The translations under genes were made by a program, and so were the position numbers. Positions 7,214 to 14,837 of a stretch of 19,194 nucleotides of DNA are shown in pieces; the first letter of the stretch is position 1; every line of letters starts with the position of its first letter. Source of the stretch: Candidatus Aerophobota bacterium (GTDB lineage Bacteria > Aerophobota > Aerophobia > Aerophobales > B3-G15); assembly GCA_014859225.1 (NCBI GenBank), contig JACUUP010000016.1, forward strand, positions 1 through 19,194. The letters are read 5' to 3'. The notes under the pieces were generated by a model. It was not told the DNA's origin. It did no database searches and saw only the letters and a program-made list of their open reading frames with translations.

Positions 7214-9115
7214 ATGGACTATAAAACTCTTCAATACGAGCTTACCGGTTTAAATACTTTATTAAATCTCACTGAAGCTTCAATTGAGGTTTTTCCCGTA
7301 AAACCTTCGCCTGGACATATTCAATTTCAACTTTCCTCCACACCACATAAGATAAAAATTAACATTCATGAGGACTGGAATATAAGCGAGGACCACCTGC
7401 TAACCTCCTATCTGAACAAAACCTATCATGAGCATCCCATTTTTGAGATGAGCCAGGACCTTTTGTTCAACAACGCAGCTCACAGCCAGGTTTGCCCGGC
7501 TTCACTTGAGATTCACCACAGACTTTTAAACATTGTAGCTGAAGAATTGAAGAAAAAAAATAAAGAAATGCAGGCAGATTATGTCTGTCATGCGCTGGAG
7601 GATATAATCTGCAACTGTTGGTGCAAACTGAACTTTGGACATTTTAAGGGAATGGTGATTTTTTACTACGACCAGTTAAACCACCTCTCCCCGGGTAATA
7701 GCAATAAAAGGCACTTTTCTAAAAGAAGTTTTTTAAGAAAGTTTTTATCCCCCTTAATTTTAAAGCTAAGATTCGGCATTTTTTATGAGTTCTTTGTCAG
7801 GACAAATCTTTATCTCTGGGGTGAGGAGGATGATTTTTCTTTCCTGCAAAGGTTTTTCAGCGGCAAAAGAGAGATAGAAGATGCAACAGGCAAAATGCTG
7901 GATATACTCCAGCTTAAAGATAGTGCCAGCCTGGAGGAGACAGTGGAAGTTTTGTGTGACAGAGCAAGATGGGAAAAATTTACCCGGGAGTTTTCCCTGT
8001 TAACAGCAGAGCTTATAGAAAATGTCAAAGAAGAAAACGAAAAAGTAAGCTGTGAGATGTGGTTTGAAAAAGAGATTATGGATGAGGATGTAAGAAAAAA
8101 ATTCATAAAAAGAATGTATTATGAAACAAAAGAAAAACCAGATTATATAGAAAATATTGAAGTGACAAAAGTTCTTTACGAGATACTTGCTCCGGAGATT
8201 CCTATCCAGGTTGATATGGAAAAAAGGGGAAGGGCTATGCCTGTTGTGCCCTTCAACTATGAGCCCTTTCATCCCCAGTTTCACTCCACAGAAGACATAG
8301 ACTTAGGGGGAGTGGTAGTGGATGCGGAAAGTCCTTTTTTTAATATGGTAAATTTTCGCGTCCCCAAATACCACTACGATATTTTCATTCCTTACCGCTC
8401 CCAGAGGGAAAGAGCCTTTCCCGATATATGCTTCCTTCTTGACACATCAGCATCTATGGCTGATGATGTGGAAAGTAAAATAAATATACAAAGCATTGGC
8501 ATGGTAAAACAAATTATGAACTCAAGATTTTATTTTGGAGAGGGAAAAACTTCCTGGAGTGAGAAAAGTAAATATCACCACGTGCTTCTTGGATTTAATG
8601 GTGCTATAAAATGGCTTCAGTCCAAAGGTATAGCTCCTTACATTCGCTATAATGTGATAACTTTTTCCCATGATACGCTAACGAGTGGCTGGCGGGAATA
8701 CTCCCAGCTTGATGAGTGTAAAAAAATAGCTTACCTACCACAGTTTGATACCACCTTAATTGATAACAAAGTGATAGAAAATGAGCTTTTGGCAAGAGAG
8801 CCCTTTGTCCTTATTATACTTTCTGATGGGGAGATATTTAACTGGAATGAGTCAACTAAAGCTTATTCACCCAACCGTCTTAGAGACTTCATACGAGGGG
8901 TAAAACCAGTCAAGTATCTTTTTAAGCAAATAGTGGAAAACAATATGGTCTCTCATATTCAGATAAGCGAAGGAGATTTTAAACCAAGGATATCTATTCT
9001 TACCTGTCGGGATTTAGCTGAATGGGGAGCTGAAATTCACAGGATAAATGATGTAAACAGCCTCCAGTCCCTTATGGTAAGAATAACCAGAAGGGCTATG
9101 AGTAGCTACCTTTAG
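7214..9115 (+). CDS. VWA-domain protein, partner of the MoxR ATPase
   Basis: This 633-residue protein has a von Willebrand A domain in its C-terminal third. The MIDAS metal site is visible: D410-T-S-A-S414 (LLDTSASM), a threonine in FDTTL (T513/T514) and D538 in LSDGE. The first 400 residues are not clearly recognisable. Residues about 86-137 resemble the helices of a zinc metalloprotease-like domain seen in some VWA partners of MoxR ATPases, but the expected HExxH reads NNAAH and only the second histidine (H90) remains; LEDIICN follows at 128-134. By analogy with RavA-ViaA and CobS-CobT pairs, the VWA protein would bind the ATPase ring and direct it to a client. It has no signal peptide or membrane helix, so it is cytoplasmic. 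The ATG comes one base after the ATPase stop with no ribosome site, so translation is probably coupled. The gene ends 18 bases from the convergent atpE-type gene. Confidence 0.82.
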   Translation: MDYKTLQYELTGLNTLLNLTEASIEVFPVKPSPGHIQFQLSSTPHKIKINIHEDWNISEDHLLTSYLNKTYHEHPIFEMSQDLLFNNAAHSQVCPASLEIHHRLLNIVAEELKKKNKEMQADYVCHALEDIICNCWCKLNFGHFKGMVIFYYDQLNHLSPGNSNKRHFSKRSFLRKFLSPLILKLRFGIFYEFFVRTNLYLWGEEDDFSFLQRFFSGKREIEDATGKMLDILQLKDSASLEETVEVLCDRARWEKFTREFSLLTAELIENVKEENEKVSCEMWFEKEIMDEDVRKKFIKRMYYETKEKPDYIENIEVTKVLYEILAPEIPIQVDMEKRGRAMPVVPFNYEPFHPQFHSTEDIDLGGVVVDAESPFFNMVNFRVPKYHYDIFIPYRSQRERAFPDICFLLDTSASMADDVESKINIQSIGMVKQIMNSRFYFGEGKTSWSEKSKYHHVLLGFNGAIKWLQSKGIAPYIRYNVITFSHDTLTSGWREYSQLDECKKIAYLPQFDTTLIDNKVIENELLAREPFVLIILSDGEIFNWNESTKAYSPNRLRDFIRGVKPVKYLFKQIVENNMVSHIQISEGDFKPRISILTCRDLAEWGAEIHRINDVNSLQSLMVRITRRAMSSYL

Positions 9116-9131
9116 TTTGTGAAAAAGGTGG
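9106..9131. terminator. Weak hairpin between convergent genes
   Basis: CTACCTTT (9106-9113) can pair with AAAGGTGG (9124-9131), with one G-T pair and a 10-base loop. It spans the 18-base gap between the VWA gene and the convergent V-ATPase subunit E gene. Neither strand has a proper T-run, so this is at best a weak bidirectional terminator. Confidence 0.25.
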
Positions 9132-9133
9132 AT

Positions 9134-9730
9134 TTAGCCAAAAAGGCGACGGGCAACCTCAATCTCCTCCCTGTCATTAACCATTAAAAATAAGGTAGAG
9201 ATAGTAGCGTTTATCTGAACATCTTCGCTCTTAACGATAAATCCTCTATCTTCCTCATCCAATTCAAAAGAGAATTTAAGAGCAGGCTTTATTCCTTTTT
9301 CGCTAATAGCTTTTTCTATTTCTTTAATAAAATCTTTATTAACAAGGTCTTTATCGCCGGGAGAAATTAAAATTTCCTCATCTCCCCGTCTAATGCTTGC
9401 AACAAGGACATCTCTCATTAAAGAAAGATATTCTTTCTCATCAATTTGCAAAAACTTCTTTTTTGCCTGGGCAAAAACTTGCCTCATCATCTCGGCTTTA
9501 AAGGTGAGAATATTTTTTCTCTCCTCTCTGCGCACCTCAACTAATTTTCTTCTCATTTCCTCATCAACTTGCCTCTTACCCTCTTCTATTATTTGTTTTT
9601 TCCGCTCCTGCGCCTGCTTATTGGCTCTTTCAATAATTTTCCTTTTCTCCTCCTCAGCCTCTTTCCTGATTTTATTAACTTCCTCGTTTACCTTTTCATC
9701 AATACCTTTAAGTATCTCTTCTAATCCCAT
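9134..9730 (-). CDS. atpE: V/A-type ATPase subunit E (peripheral stalk)
   Basis: The 198-residue length and layout fit subunit E of V/A-type ATPases. A long charged coiled coil fills residues about 10-90, rich in Lys-Glu-Arg (for example RKEAEEEKRKIIERA). A globular C-terminal domain follows, containing the conserved stretch FIVKSEDVQINATIS. Subunit E is part of the stator that holds the catalytic A3B3 head against the membrane rotor. AAGGG lies upstream of ATG 9730 and the gene starts 35 bases after the stop of subunit K. In most V/A-ATPase clusters E is followed by C, F, A, B and D; here the gene ends the strand and meets the VWA gene head-on. The symbol follows common usage for V-type subunit E (ntpE is equivalent) and does not mean the F-type c subunit. 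Confidence 0.88.
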   Translation of the reverse strand: MGLEEILKGIDEKVNEEVNKIRKEAEEEKRKIIERANKQAQERKKQIIEEGKRQVDEEMRRKLVEVRREERKNILTFKAEMMRQVFAQAKKKFLQIDEKEYLSLMRDVLVASIRRGDEEILISPGDKDLVNKDFIKEIEKAISEKGIKPALKFSFELDEEDRGFIVKSEDVQINATISTLFLMVNDREEIEVARRLFG

Positions 9731-9765
9731 TTTATCCCTTTCTTAATAAACTAAAGCTGCGCATC

Positions 9766-10239
9766 TTATAGTTCCATCCCCATTACCATAAAAATAGTTA
9801 TGAGAAGACCCAGAACAGCGTAAAACTCAACAAAAACGGCTAAAACCATGGCCTTCATTGAATCAGCTGGCCTCTTAACGGTTAACCCCACACCCGATGC
9901 ACATACCTTACCCTGATGGATAGCCGAGATGAAACCCAGGATAGCAATGGGCAGGGCAGCAAAAAATAAACTCAGCCCCTGAGCAAAACTTAAAGGGAGT
10001 GGGGCTCCGGCTAAAAGATTCACCTTCATTATCAAAAGAAATGCCGCGATAAACCCGTAAATTCCCTGAGTTCCGGGTAGTGCGGTGAGAATGAGGTATC
10101 TTCCAAAATTTTCCGGATCCTCAGCCATAGCTCCAGTGGATGCCTGTCCAGCATAACCGATACCTATACTGGAACCTGTACCCGCTAATCCTACCGCTAA
10201 TGCAGCCCCAAGCAAAGCTAAGGCAAGACCAAGTGTCAT
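9766..10239 (-). CDS. ntpK: V/A-type ATPase subunit K (membrane rotor proteolipid), sodium-type site
   Basis: A 157-residue proteolipid with four membrane helices in two related hairpins, as in V-type c subunits (16 kDa, duplicated). Only the second hairpin carries the ion-binding carboxylate, E138 (VFVEFYAVLG). The residues that coordinate sodium in Enterococcus hirae NtpK have counterparts here: L54, T57 and Q58 in ALPGTQG, Q109 in AIHQGK, and E138. This predicts sodium coupling by established structure-function knowledge, though actual specificity was not tested. AAGGAGG stands just before the ATG, directly after the uvrB stop 12 bases away, so translation is likely linked to uvrB. In the usual gene order subunit I precedes K; here uvrB does. 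Confidence 0.9.
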   Translation of the reverse strand: MTLGLALALLGAALAVGLAGTGSSIGIGYAGQASTGAMAEDPENFGRYLILTALPGTQGIYGFIAAFLLIMKVNLLAGAPLPLSFAQGLSLFFAALPIAILGFISAIHQGKVCASGVGLTVKRPADSMKAMVLAVFVEFYAVLGLLITIFMVMGMEL

Positions 10240-10251
10240 CTACTCCTCCTT

Positions 10252-12270
10252 TTAAATTAGATTCGGTACTTTATCCATATTTTCAGATAAAATTTCTTTC
10301 AACTGCTTTATTTTATCCCGGTGTCGAGCCGCCTCTTCAAATTCAAGCTCTTCAGCTGCTTTTTTCATTTTCCTTTCCAGAACTTTTATGAGTTCGGGAA
10401 TCTTTTCTATGGAGAGAGTATATTCTGCTCCTTTTTCGGCTGCAGCTTCTAACCTCTCAAATCTCTCAGTTGTATAGGTTTCTATATCAGCCAGAATTGA
10501 TTTTTGAATACTCTGGGGGGTAATGTTATGCTTTCTGTTATACTCTAACTGGATTTTTCTTCTACGTTCTGTTTCCTCTGTAGCCCTTTTAATTGAGGAG
10601 GTTATCTCGTTAGCATACAGGATAACTTCTCCATCTATATTACGGGCAGCCCTTCCTGCAGTTTGAATAATTGAGGTTTCTGAGCGCAAAAAGCCCTCCT
10701 TGTCTGCATCAAGAATAGCAACAAGGGACACCTCAGGAAGGTCAAGCCCCTCTCTGAGAAGGTTAATCCCCACCAGAACATCAAATTCACCACATCTTAG
10801 CTCTCTTAGTATTTTAGACCTTTCTATGGTTTCTATTTCAGAGTGTAGATATCTCACTCTTACTCCTAAATCATCAAGGTATGCGGTAAGGTCCTCAGCC
10901 ATTCTTTTAGTTAAAGTTGTAACAAGCACCCTTTGATGTTTATCTACCTTTTCTTTGATTTCTTTTAGAAGGTCATCCACAGGGTTGGTAGCAGACTTTA
11001 CCCTAATTTTTGGGTCAATTAGCCCGGTTGGCCGGATAATCTGCTCCACCATCTGAGAGCTTCTTGTAACCTCATATATGGAGGGAGTTGCTGAAACATA
11101 AACTACCTGATTTATGAGAGCTTCAAATTCTGCAAATTTTAAAGGCCTGTTATCATAGGCACAGGGGAGGCGAAAACCATACTCCACTAAATTGTCTTTC
11201 CTGGACCTATCTCCAGCATGCATAGCATGTAGCTGGGGCAGTGTCTGATGAGACTCATCAATAATCATAAGATAATCTTTTGGGAAATAGTCAATAAGAC
11301 AGGCAGGACGCTCACCCGCTGTTCGCCCATCAAAATAGCGGGAGTAATTCTCAATTCCTGTGCAGTAACCAACCTCACTTATCATCTCTAAATCATATTT
11401 AGTTCTCATTTCCAGTCTTTCTGCCTCAAGCAGTTTCCCTTTACCTCTAAGCTCTTTCAAATTTTGCTTTAACTCCTTCTGTATAGCATCAAGCGCATAA
11501 GCTATTCTATCCGGGGGAGCAAGATAGTGAGTTGCCGGATATATATAAACTTCATCTATTTTTTCTCTGGTTTTACCGGATACAGAGTCAAAAAGATAAA
11601 TTCCCTCCACTTCGTCTCCCCAGAACTCAACTCTTACAGCTTCATCCTCATAAGCTGGATAGATTTCAACAACATCTCCCCTCACCCTGAATTTGCCCCG
11701 GGAAAAATCAATATCATTTCTCTCATATCTTATTTGAACAAGCTTTCGGAGAATATCCCTGCGAGGCACTTCCACCCCCACCTTAACACAAAGAAGCATC
11801 TCTTGATAATCCTTAGGGTTTCCCAGTCCATAAATACAGCTCACGCTCGCCACCACAATGGTATCTGAGCGCTCCAGAAGGCTTCTTGTTGCTGAATGGC
11901 GAAGCATATCAATTTTCTCATTTATAGAGGCATCTTTTTCTATGTAGGTATCGGTTTGTGGAACGTAAGCCTCGGGTTGATAGTAATCGTAATAGGAAAC
12001 AAAATACTCTACCCGATTATGGGGAAAAAGAGAGGAAAGCTCGCTAAAAAGTTGAGCAGCTAAGGTCTTATTGTGAGATATAATTAAGGTTAGCTTTTGC
12101 ACATTTTGAATGACATTAGCCATGGTGAAAGTCTTTCCACTCCCGGTGACTCCCACTAAAGTTTGTTCCCGATAACCTTTTAAAATTCCCTGGGTTAACT
12201 TTTCAATAGCCTCAGGCTGGTCTCCCTGAGGTTTTAGATGGGTTACCAGTTCAAATCTTCTTTGTTTCAT
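10252..12270 (-). CDS. uvrB: Excinuclease ABC subunit B
   Basis: Full-length UvrB of 672 residues, the damage-verifying helicase of nucleotide excision repair that acts with UvrA and UvrC on DNA. Seen in order: Walker A GVTGSGKT (40-47); the beta-hairpin region starting [20 protein letters not shown]; the DESH box ([12 protein letters not shown]); [25 protein letters not shown]; helicase motif VI with QTAGRAARN; and a C-terminal UVR motif ([20 protein letters not shown]) that contacts UvrC. Nothing essential is missing. A promoter-like TTGACG-N16-TATACT lies upstream. The ATG has no clear ribosome site. The gene is followed at 12 bases by the V-ATPase subunit K gene on the same strand, an unusual partnership. 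Neither uvrA nor uvrC is in the window. Confidence 0.97.
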   Translation of the reverse strand: MKQRRFELVTHLKPQGDQPEAIEKLTQGILKGYREQTLVGVTGSGKTFTMANVIQNVQKLTLIISHNKTLAAQLFSELSSLFPHNRVEYFVSYYDYYQPEAYVPQTDTYIEKDASINEKIDMLRHSATRSLLERSDTIVVASVSCIYGLGNPKDYQEMLLCVKVGVEVPRRDILRKLVQIRYERNDIDFSRGKFRVRGDVVEIYPAYEDEAVRVEFWGDEVEGIYLFDSVSGKTREKIDEVYIYPATHYLAPPDRIAYALDAIQKELKQNLKELRGKGKLLEAERLEMRTKYDLEMISEVGYCTGIENYSRYFDGRTAGERPACLIDYFPKDYLMIIDESHQTLPQLHAMHAGDRSRKDNLVEYGFRLPCAYDNRPLKFAEFEALINQVVYVSATPSIYEVTRSSQMVEQIIRPTGLIDPKIRVKSATNPVDDLLKEIKEKVDKHQRVLVTTLTKRMAEDLTAYLDDLGVRVRYLHSEIETIERSKILRELRCGEFDVLVGINLLREGLDLPEVSLVAILDADKEGFLRSETSIIQTAGRAARNIDGEVILYANEITSSIKRATEETERRRKIQLEYNRKHNITPQSIQKSILADIETYTTERFERLEAAAEKGAEYTLSIEKIPELIKVLERKMKKAAEELEFEEAARHRDKIKQLKEILSENMDKVPNLI

Positions 12271-12331
12271 ACAGATTAGCCCTGTGTATAATATTTTAAT
12301 TTTTGTAAAGCTTAGCCTGGCAGATTGAATT

Positions 12332-12359
12332 AGTATATTTTATTTATCTGAAGCGTCAA
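12332..12359 (-). promoter_or_regulatory. Promoter of uvrB and the V-ATPase K-E genes
   Basis: On the minus strand, TTGACG (12359-12354) and TATACT (12337-12332) are 16 bases apart, about 60 bases before the uvrB start. No SOS-type operator (CTG-N10-CAG-like palindrome) was seen beside it. Confidence 0.5.
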
Positions 12360-12382
12360 GGAATTCACAATGACATTCTTTT

Positions 12383-12940
12383 TTATAATCTTCTTCCCTG
12401 GTTTTTTAATTCACCAATTTGCTTTTGATAAATACTCCTTATAAAGTTAAGTATTTGAAGATACTCTGCGCTCCTGTAATCAGAATATGTCCATTCCTGG
12501 CTCTGAAAACCCTTATCCTTAGAATATCTTAAAGTAACCTCACCGTATATTCCTTCACCAAGATATATGCGGTGAGAAAAATCCTTGGTTGTGGCTAAAA
12601 CCAACCTGGCTAAAGTCAGATATCCAGGGTCTATGTTCACTTTTCTTTTTGAAGTTCCGGGAAAGACAAATTTCTCCTCAAGTTTGTTAGTAAAAAGCTT
12701 TATCCCGACAATTTTTTCCGGAGCAATAAGAGATTTAAAGCTTAAGAATTTCCTCCACAGAACTTCCCCCATCTCCTCCTGATAATAGTCGGTATAGGTA
12801 AAGGGAATTTTATGGCTCTCAAAATCAACTTCTCCATATTCATTTGTTAGTTTATCCTTTGTTTTAACAAAAAATTTATCCTCACTAAAGATAATACCTG
12901 TTATTAGTTTAGCTGGCAGGGGAAATCTTATCTTACCCAT
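12383..12940 (-). CDS. DUF4416 family protein
   Basis: This 185-residue soluble protein matches my memory of the DUF4416 family along its whole length. It has an N-terminal P(A/V)KLITGIIFSE strand, then YGEVDFES, then FTYTDYYQEEMG. Next come KLFTNKLEEKF, the very conserved VNIDPGYLTLARLVLATTKD, and SHRIYLGEGIYGEVTLRY. The C-terminal EWTYSDYRSAEYLQ is also typical. Its function is not known. The conserved Asp-Tyr-Tyr, Asp-Pro-Gly-Tyr and His-Arg residues could form an active or ligand site, but that is inference. The family is found mostly in diderm bacteria and is not tied to one pathway. The gene is transcribed divergently from the yidD operon, and a promoter-like sequence at 13011-13039 serves it. 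No clear ribosome site precedes ATG 12940. Confidence 0.85.
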   Translation of the reverse strand: MGKIRFPLPAKLITGIIFSEDKFFVKTKDKLTNEYGEVDFESHKIPFTYTDYYQEEMGEVLWRKFLSFKSLIAPEKIVGIKLFTNKLEEKFVFPGTSKRKVNIDPGYLTLARLVLATTKDFSHRIYLGEGIYGEVTLRYSKDKGFQSQEWTYSDYRSAEYLQILNFIRSIYQKQIGELKNQGRRL

Positions 12941-13010
12941 AGCTTATATATCTTTCGTGCAACAGTTTAACTTTGCTAAGAGGCCTTATTTTAGAAGAAC
13001 TTATATAGCT

Positions 13011-13039
13011 ATTTTACCAGAAAAACCCATATTGTGCAA
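13011..13039 (-). promoter_or_regulatory. Promoter of the DUF4416 gene
   Basis: On the minus strand TTGCAC (13039-13034) and TAAAAT (13016-13011) are 17 bases apart, with TGG next to the -10 box. It points to the DUF4416 gene, back to back with the yidD promoter. Confidence 0.5.
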
Positions 13040-13052
13040 GAGAATAAATGGG

Positions 13053-13080
13053 TTGACAATAGCTAATAATTTGGAATAAT
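13053..13080 (+). promoter_or_regulatory. Promoter of the yidD-yidC-mnmE-cobU-cobS operon
   Basis: A consensus TTGACA (13053-13058) is followed after 16 bases by AATAAT (13075-13080). The start of RNA would be near 13087, giving a leader of about 20 bases that still contains the AAAGG ribosome site before the yidD ATG. No riboswitch fits in so short a leader. Confidence 0.6.
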
Positions 13081-13105
13081 GTAAGAAAGGTTACAAAGGC
13101 AAAAG

Positions 13106-13318
13106 ATGGCAAAAAAGATTGTGAAGGGGCTTATAACACTATATAAAAACTTAATCTCACCCTGGCTACCATCAGTATGCAGGTTTTATCCTACCTGTTC
13201 TGAATACACATTCCAGGCGGTAGATAGATACGGGGTAAAGCGCGGTGTTTTCCTGGGAACTAAAAGGATAGTAAAATGCCACCCTTTCCATCCCGGTGGA
13301 CACGACCCTTTAACGTAG
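13106..13318 (+). CDS. yidD: Membrane protein insertion efficiency factor YidD
   Basis: This 70-residue protein has the full YidD signature: an amphipathic N-terminal helix (ITLYKNLISPWL), the core CRFYPTCSEY (residues 25-34, with C25 and C31), a later C58, and the closing HPGGHDPLT. YidD sits at the inner face of the cytoplasmic membrane and helps YidC-dependent insertion; its gene is usually next to yidC, as here (12-base gap). In most bacteria rpmH and rnpA come before it. Neither is present, and the gene instead has its own promoter and diverges from the DUF4416 gene. An AAAGG lies seven or so bases before the ATG. Confidence 0.95.
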   Translation: MAKKIVKGLITLYKNLISPWLPSVCRFYPTCSEYTFQAVDRYGVKRGVFLGTKRIVKCHPFHPGGHDPLT

Positions 13319-13330
13319 AGGTATAAAATT

Positions 13331-14827
13331 ATGGAGAAAAATATTATTTTAGCTATTGTGCTCTCGGTGACAATTCTTATCGTCTACAATATATTTTTTA
13401 TGCCCAAGCCTGTTGTCCGAGAGGATGTTCCGGTGGCTGCCCCCGAAGAAGAAGTAAGGATAGGGGTTGATGGGAAACCGATAGAAAGACCACTCCCCGT
13501 TCAGGGCAGACCAGTTACGCTTGAGAACGCAAACATACAATTGACTGTAAATACCGAGGGGGGAAGAATAACCTCCTGGTATCTAAAAGAAAAAAAAACC
13601 GACCTTTTAAAGGAAGAAGGAAAAACTATTTATTTTTATCTTGAGTTACCTGGGGGTGGCATTTTTGATTTCTCGGGAACTGAATTTCAAGTTATAGAGA
13701 AGGAAGAGGATAAAAAACTTGTGCTCATGTGGGAAGATACTGAAAGAAATATCAGGATAACTGAAACTGTTAAACTACCCGAGCAAGGATACCACGTATT
13801 TTTTGACCTTTCAGTTGAATCACCTGACTACCTCAGATGGTATTTAGTTTCCCCCACAAAAATGGGAGAAAAGGTGAGTGATGAGGAAAGGGTTGTCTTC
13901 TGGGAAGATAACCTGTACCGGGAAAAGAAAGAGGGTGTTAGACCAGAGTACGATGCCAGAGTACAATGGCTGGCAGTGCGGGGGAAAAATTTTGTAACTG
14001 CTGTTGTGCCTTTAAGCAGGGTGGAAAAAGGCTTTTTCAAAATTGATTCCTGGGGATTTGCCACCACGGGGCAAAACACACGCTGGCTCCTATATGCTGG
14101 TCCTCAGGCGTTCGCGTATATGAGACTGGCAAATAACTCTGTAAAAGATAGGCTGGGGAAAGATTACCGTCTTACCGATGCACTGAACATAAGTATCTGG
14201 GGTCATCTATCAGTTGGTCTACAGAAACTCCTCATTTTCTTGTATAGCCTTACCCATAACTATGGCACAGCAATTATTCTTCTTACACTCATCATATTTG
14301 GAATCCTATCTCCCCTCACCTTCAAGCAATTTGAATCCATGCAAAAGATGCAGGCAGTTCAACCAGAATTAAAAGAAGTCCAGAAAAAATTCAAAAGTGA
14401 GCCGAAAAAAATGCAAGCGGAAATGATGAAAATCTACGCCAAGCATAAGATTAATCCCGTGGGCGGGTGCCTGCCCATGGTTATTCAACTTCCTATAATT
14501 TTTGTTCTATATAGAGCCCTGCTTGATTTTCCCTTTGCCGAAAATCCCTCCTTTCTCTGGATTAAAAATTTAGGTGAACCCAACATTCCACTACTCTTAG
14601 GTCTTGCCGGAGGTATGTTTCTCCAGCAGAGAATAACGCAAAAGCTCCAGCCAACAAGTGGGGACCAGGCAGGAATTGCAAAAATGATGCAATTTTTCCC
14701 TCTCTTTTTAATAATCATCCTCTGGTCACTTCCCTCGGGAGTTATGCTTTACTGGTTTACCTCCACTTTAATCTCCATTGCTCAGCAGTTTTTCATACGA
14801 AAAAAAGCCACTATCAGTCCAAGCTAA
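13331..14827 (+). CDS. yidC: Membrane protein insertase YidC (Oxa1 family)
   Basis: A 498-residue YidC with the diderm layout. An N-terminal anchor helix spans about residues 5-23, a large beta-rich periplasmic domain about 55-285, and then come the five-helix Oxa1 core with NYGTAIILL, the charged cytoplasmic hairpin (MQAVQPELKEVQKKFK), NPVGGCLPMVIQLPI, and the final helices ending near LPSGVMLYWFTS. It inserts proteins into the inner membrane alone or with SecYEG. In the first core helix the normally conserved arginine of the hydrophilic groove (R366 in E. coli, in the ITFIVRG context) is replaced by phenylalanine, F323 in LTLIIFGILSPL; the codon TTT is at 14297-14299. The gene is not otherwise damaged. 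It follows yidD at 12 bases with a TAGAGG ribosome site. The jag gene that often follows is absent. Confidence 0.96.
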   Translation: MEKNIILAIVLSVTILIVYNIFFMPKPVVREDVPVAAPEEEVRIGVDGKPIERPLPVQGRPVTLENANIQLTVNTEGGRITSWYLKEKKTDLLKEEGKTIYFYLELPGGGIFDFSGTEFQVIEKEEDKKLVLMWEDTERNIRITETVKLPEQGYHVFFDLSVESPDYLRWYLVSPTKMGEKVSDEERVVFWEDNLYREKKEGVRPEYDARVQWLAVRGKNFVTAVVPLSRVEKGFFKIDSWGFATTGQNTRWLLYAGPQAFAYMRLANNSVKDRLGKDYRLTDALNISIWGHLSVGLQKLLIFLYSLTHNYGTAIILLTLIIFGILSPLTFKQFESMQKMQAVQPELKEVQKKFKSEPKKMQAEMMKIYAKHKINPVGGCLPMVIQLPIIFVLYRALLDFPFAENPSFLWIKNLGEPNIPLLLGLAGGMFLQQRITQKLQPTSGDQAGIAKMMQFFPLFLIIILWSLPSGVMLYWFTSTLISIAQQFFIRKKATISPS

Positions 14828-14837
14828 GCTTAAAATA

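Noticed and set aside
5401-9115. Magnesium or cobalt chelatase subunits (BchI/BchD, CobS/CobT type)
   Set aside because: The AAA and VWA domains are shared, but the cysteine insert, the C-terminal repeats and the lack of a large chelatase subunit nearby argue against it, even though late cobalamin genes are elsewhere in the window.
9393-9746. 117-codon plus-strand frame rich in Ser, Phe and Leu
   Set aside because: It is the mirror of the Lys/Glu-rich coiled coil of subunit E; such antisense frames arise from the codon bias of the real gene.
13349-13540. Open frame on the minus strand inside yidC
   Set aside because: It lies opposite a gene with strong family motifs, has no ribosome site and its translation shows no recognisable pattern.
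14778-14837. Earlier in-frame start for mnmE
   Set aside because: It lies inside yidC and adds 20 residues not found before the conserved MnmE N-terminus.
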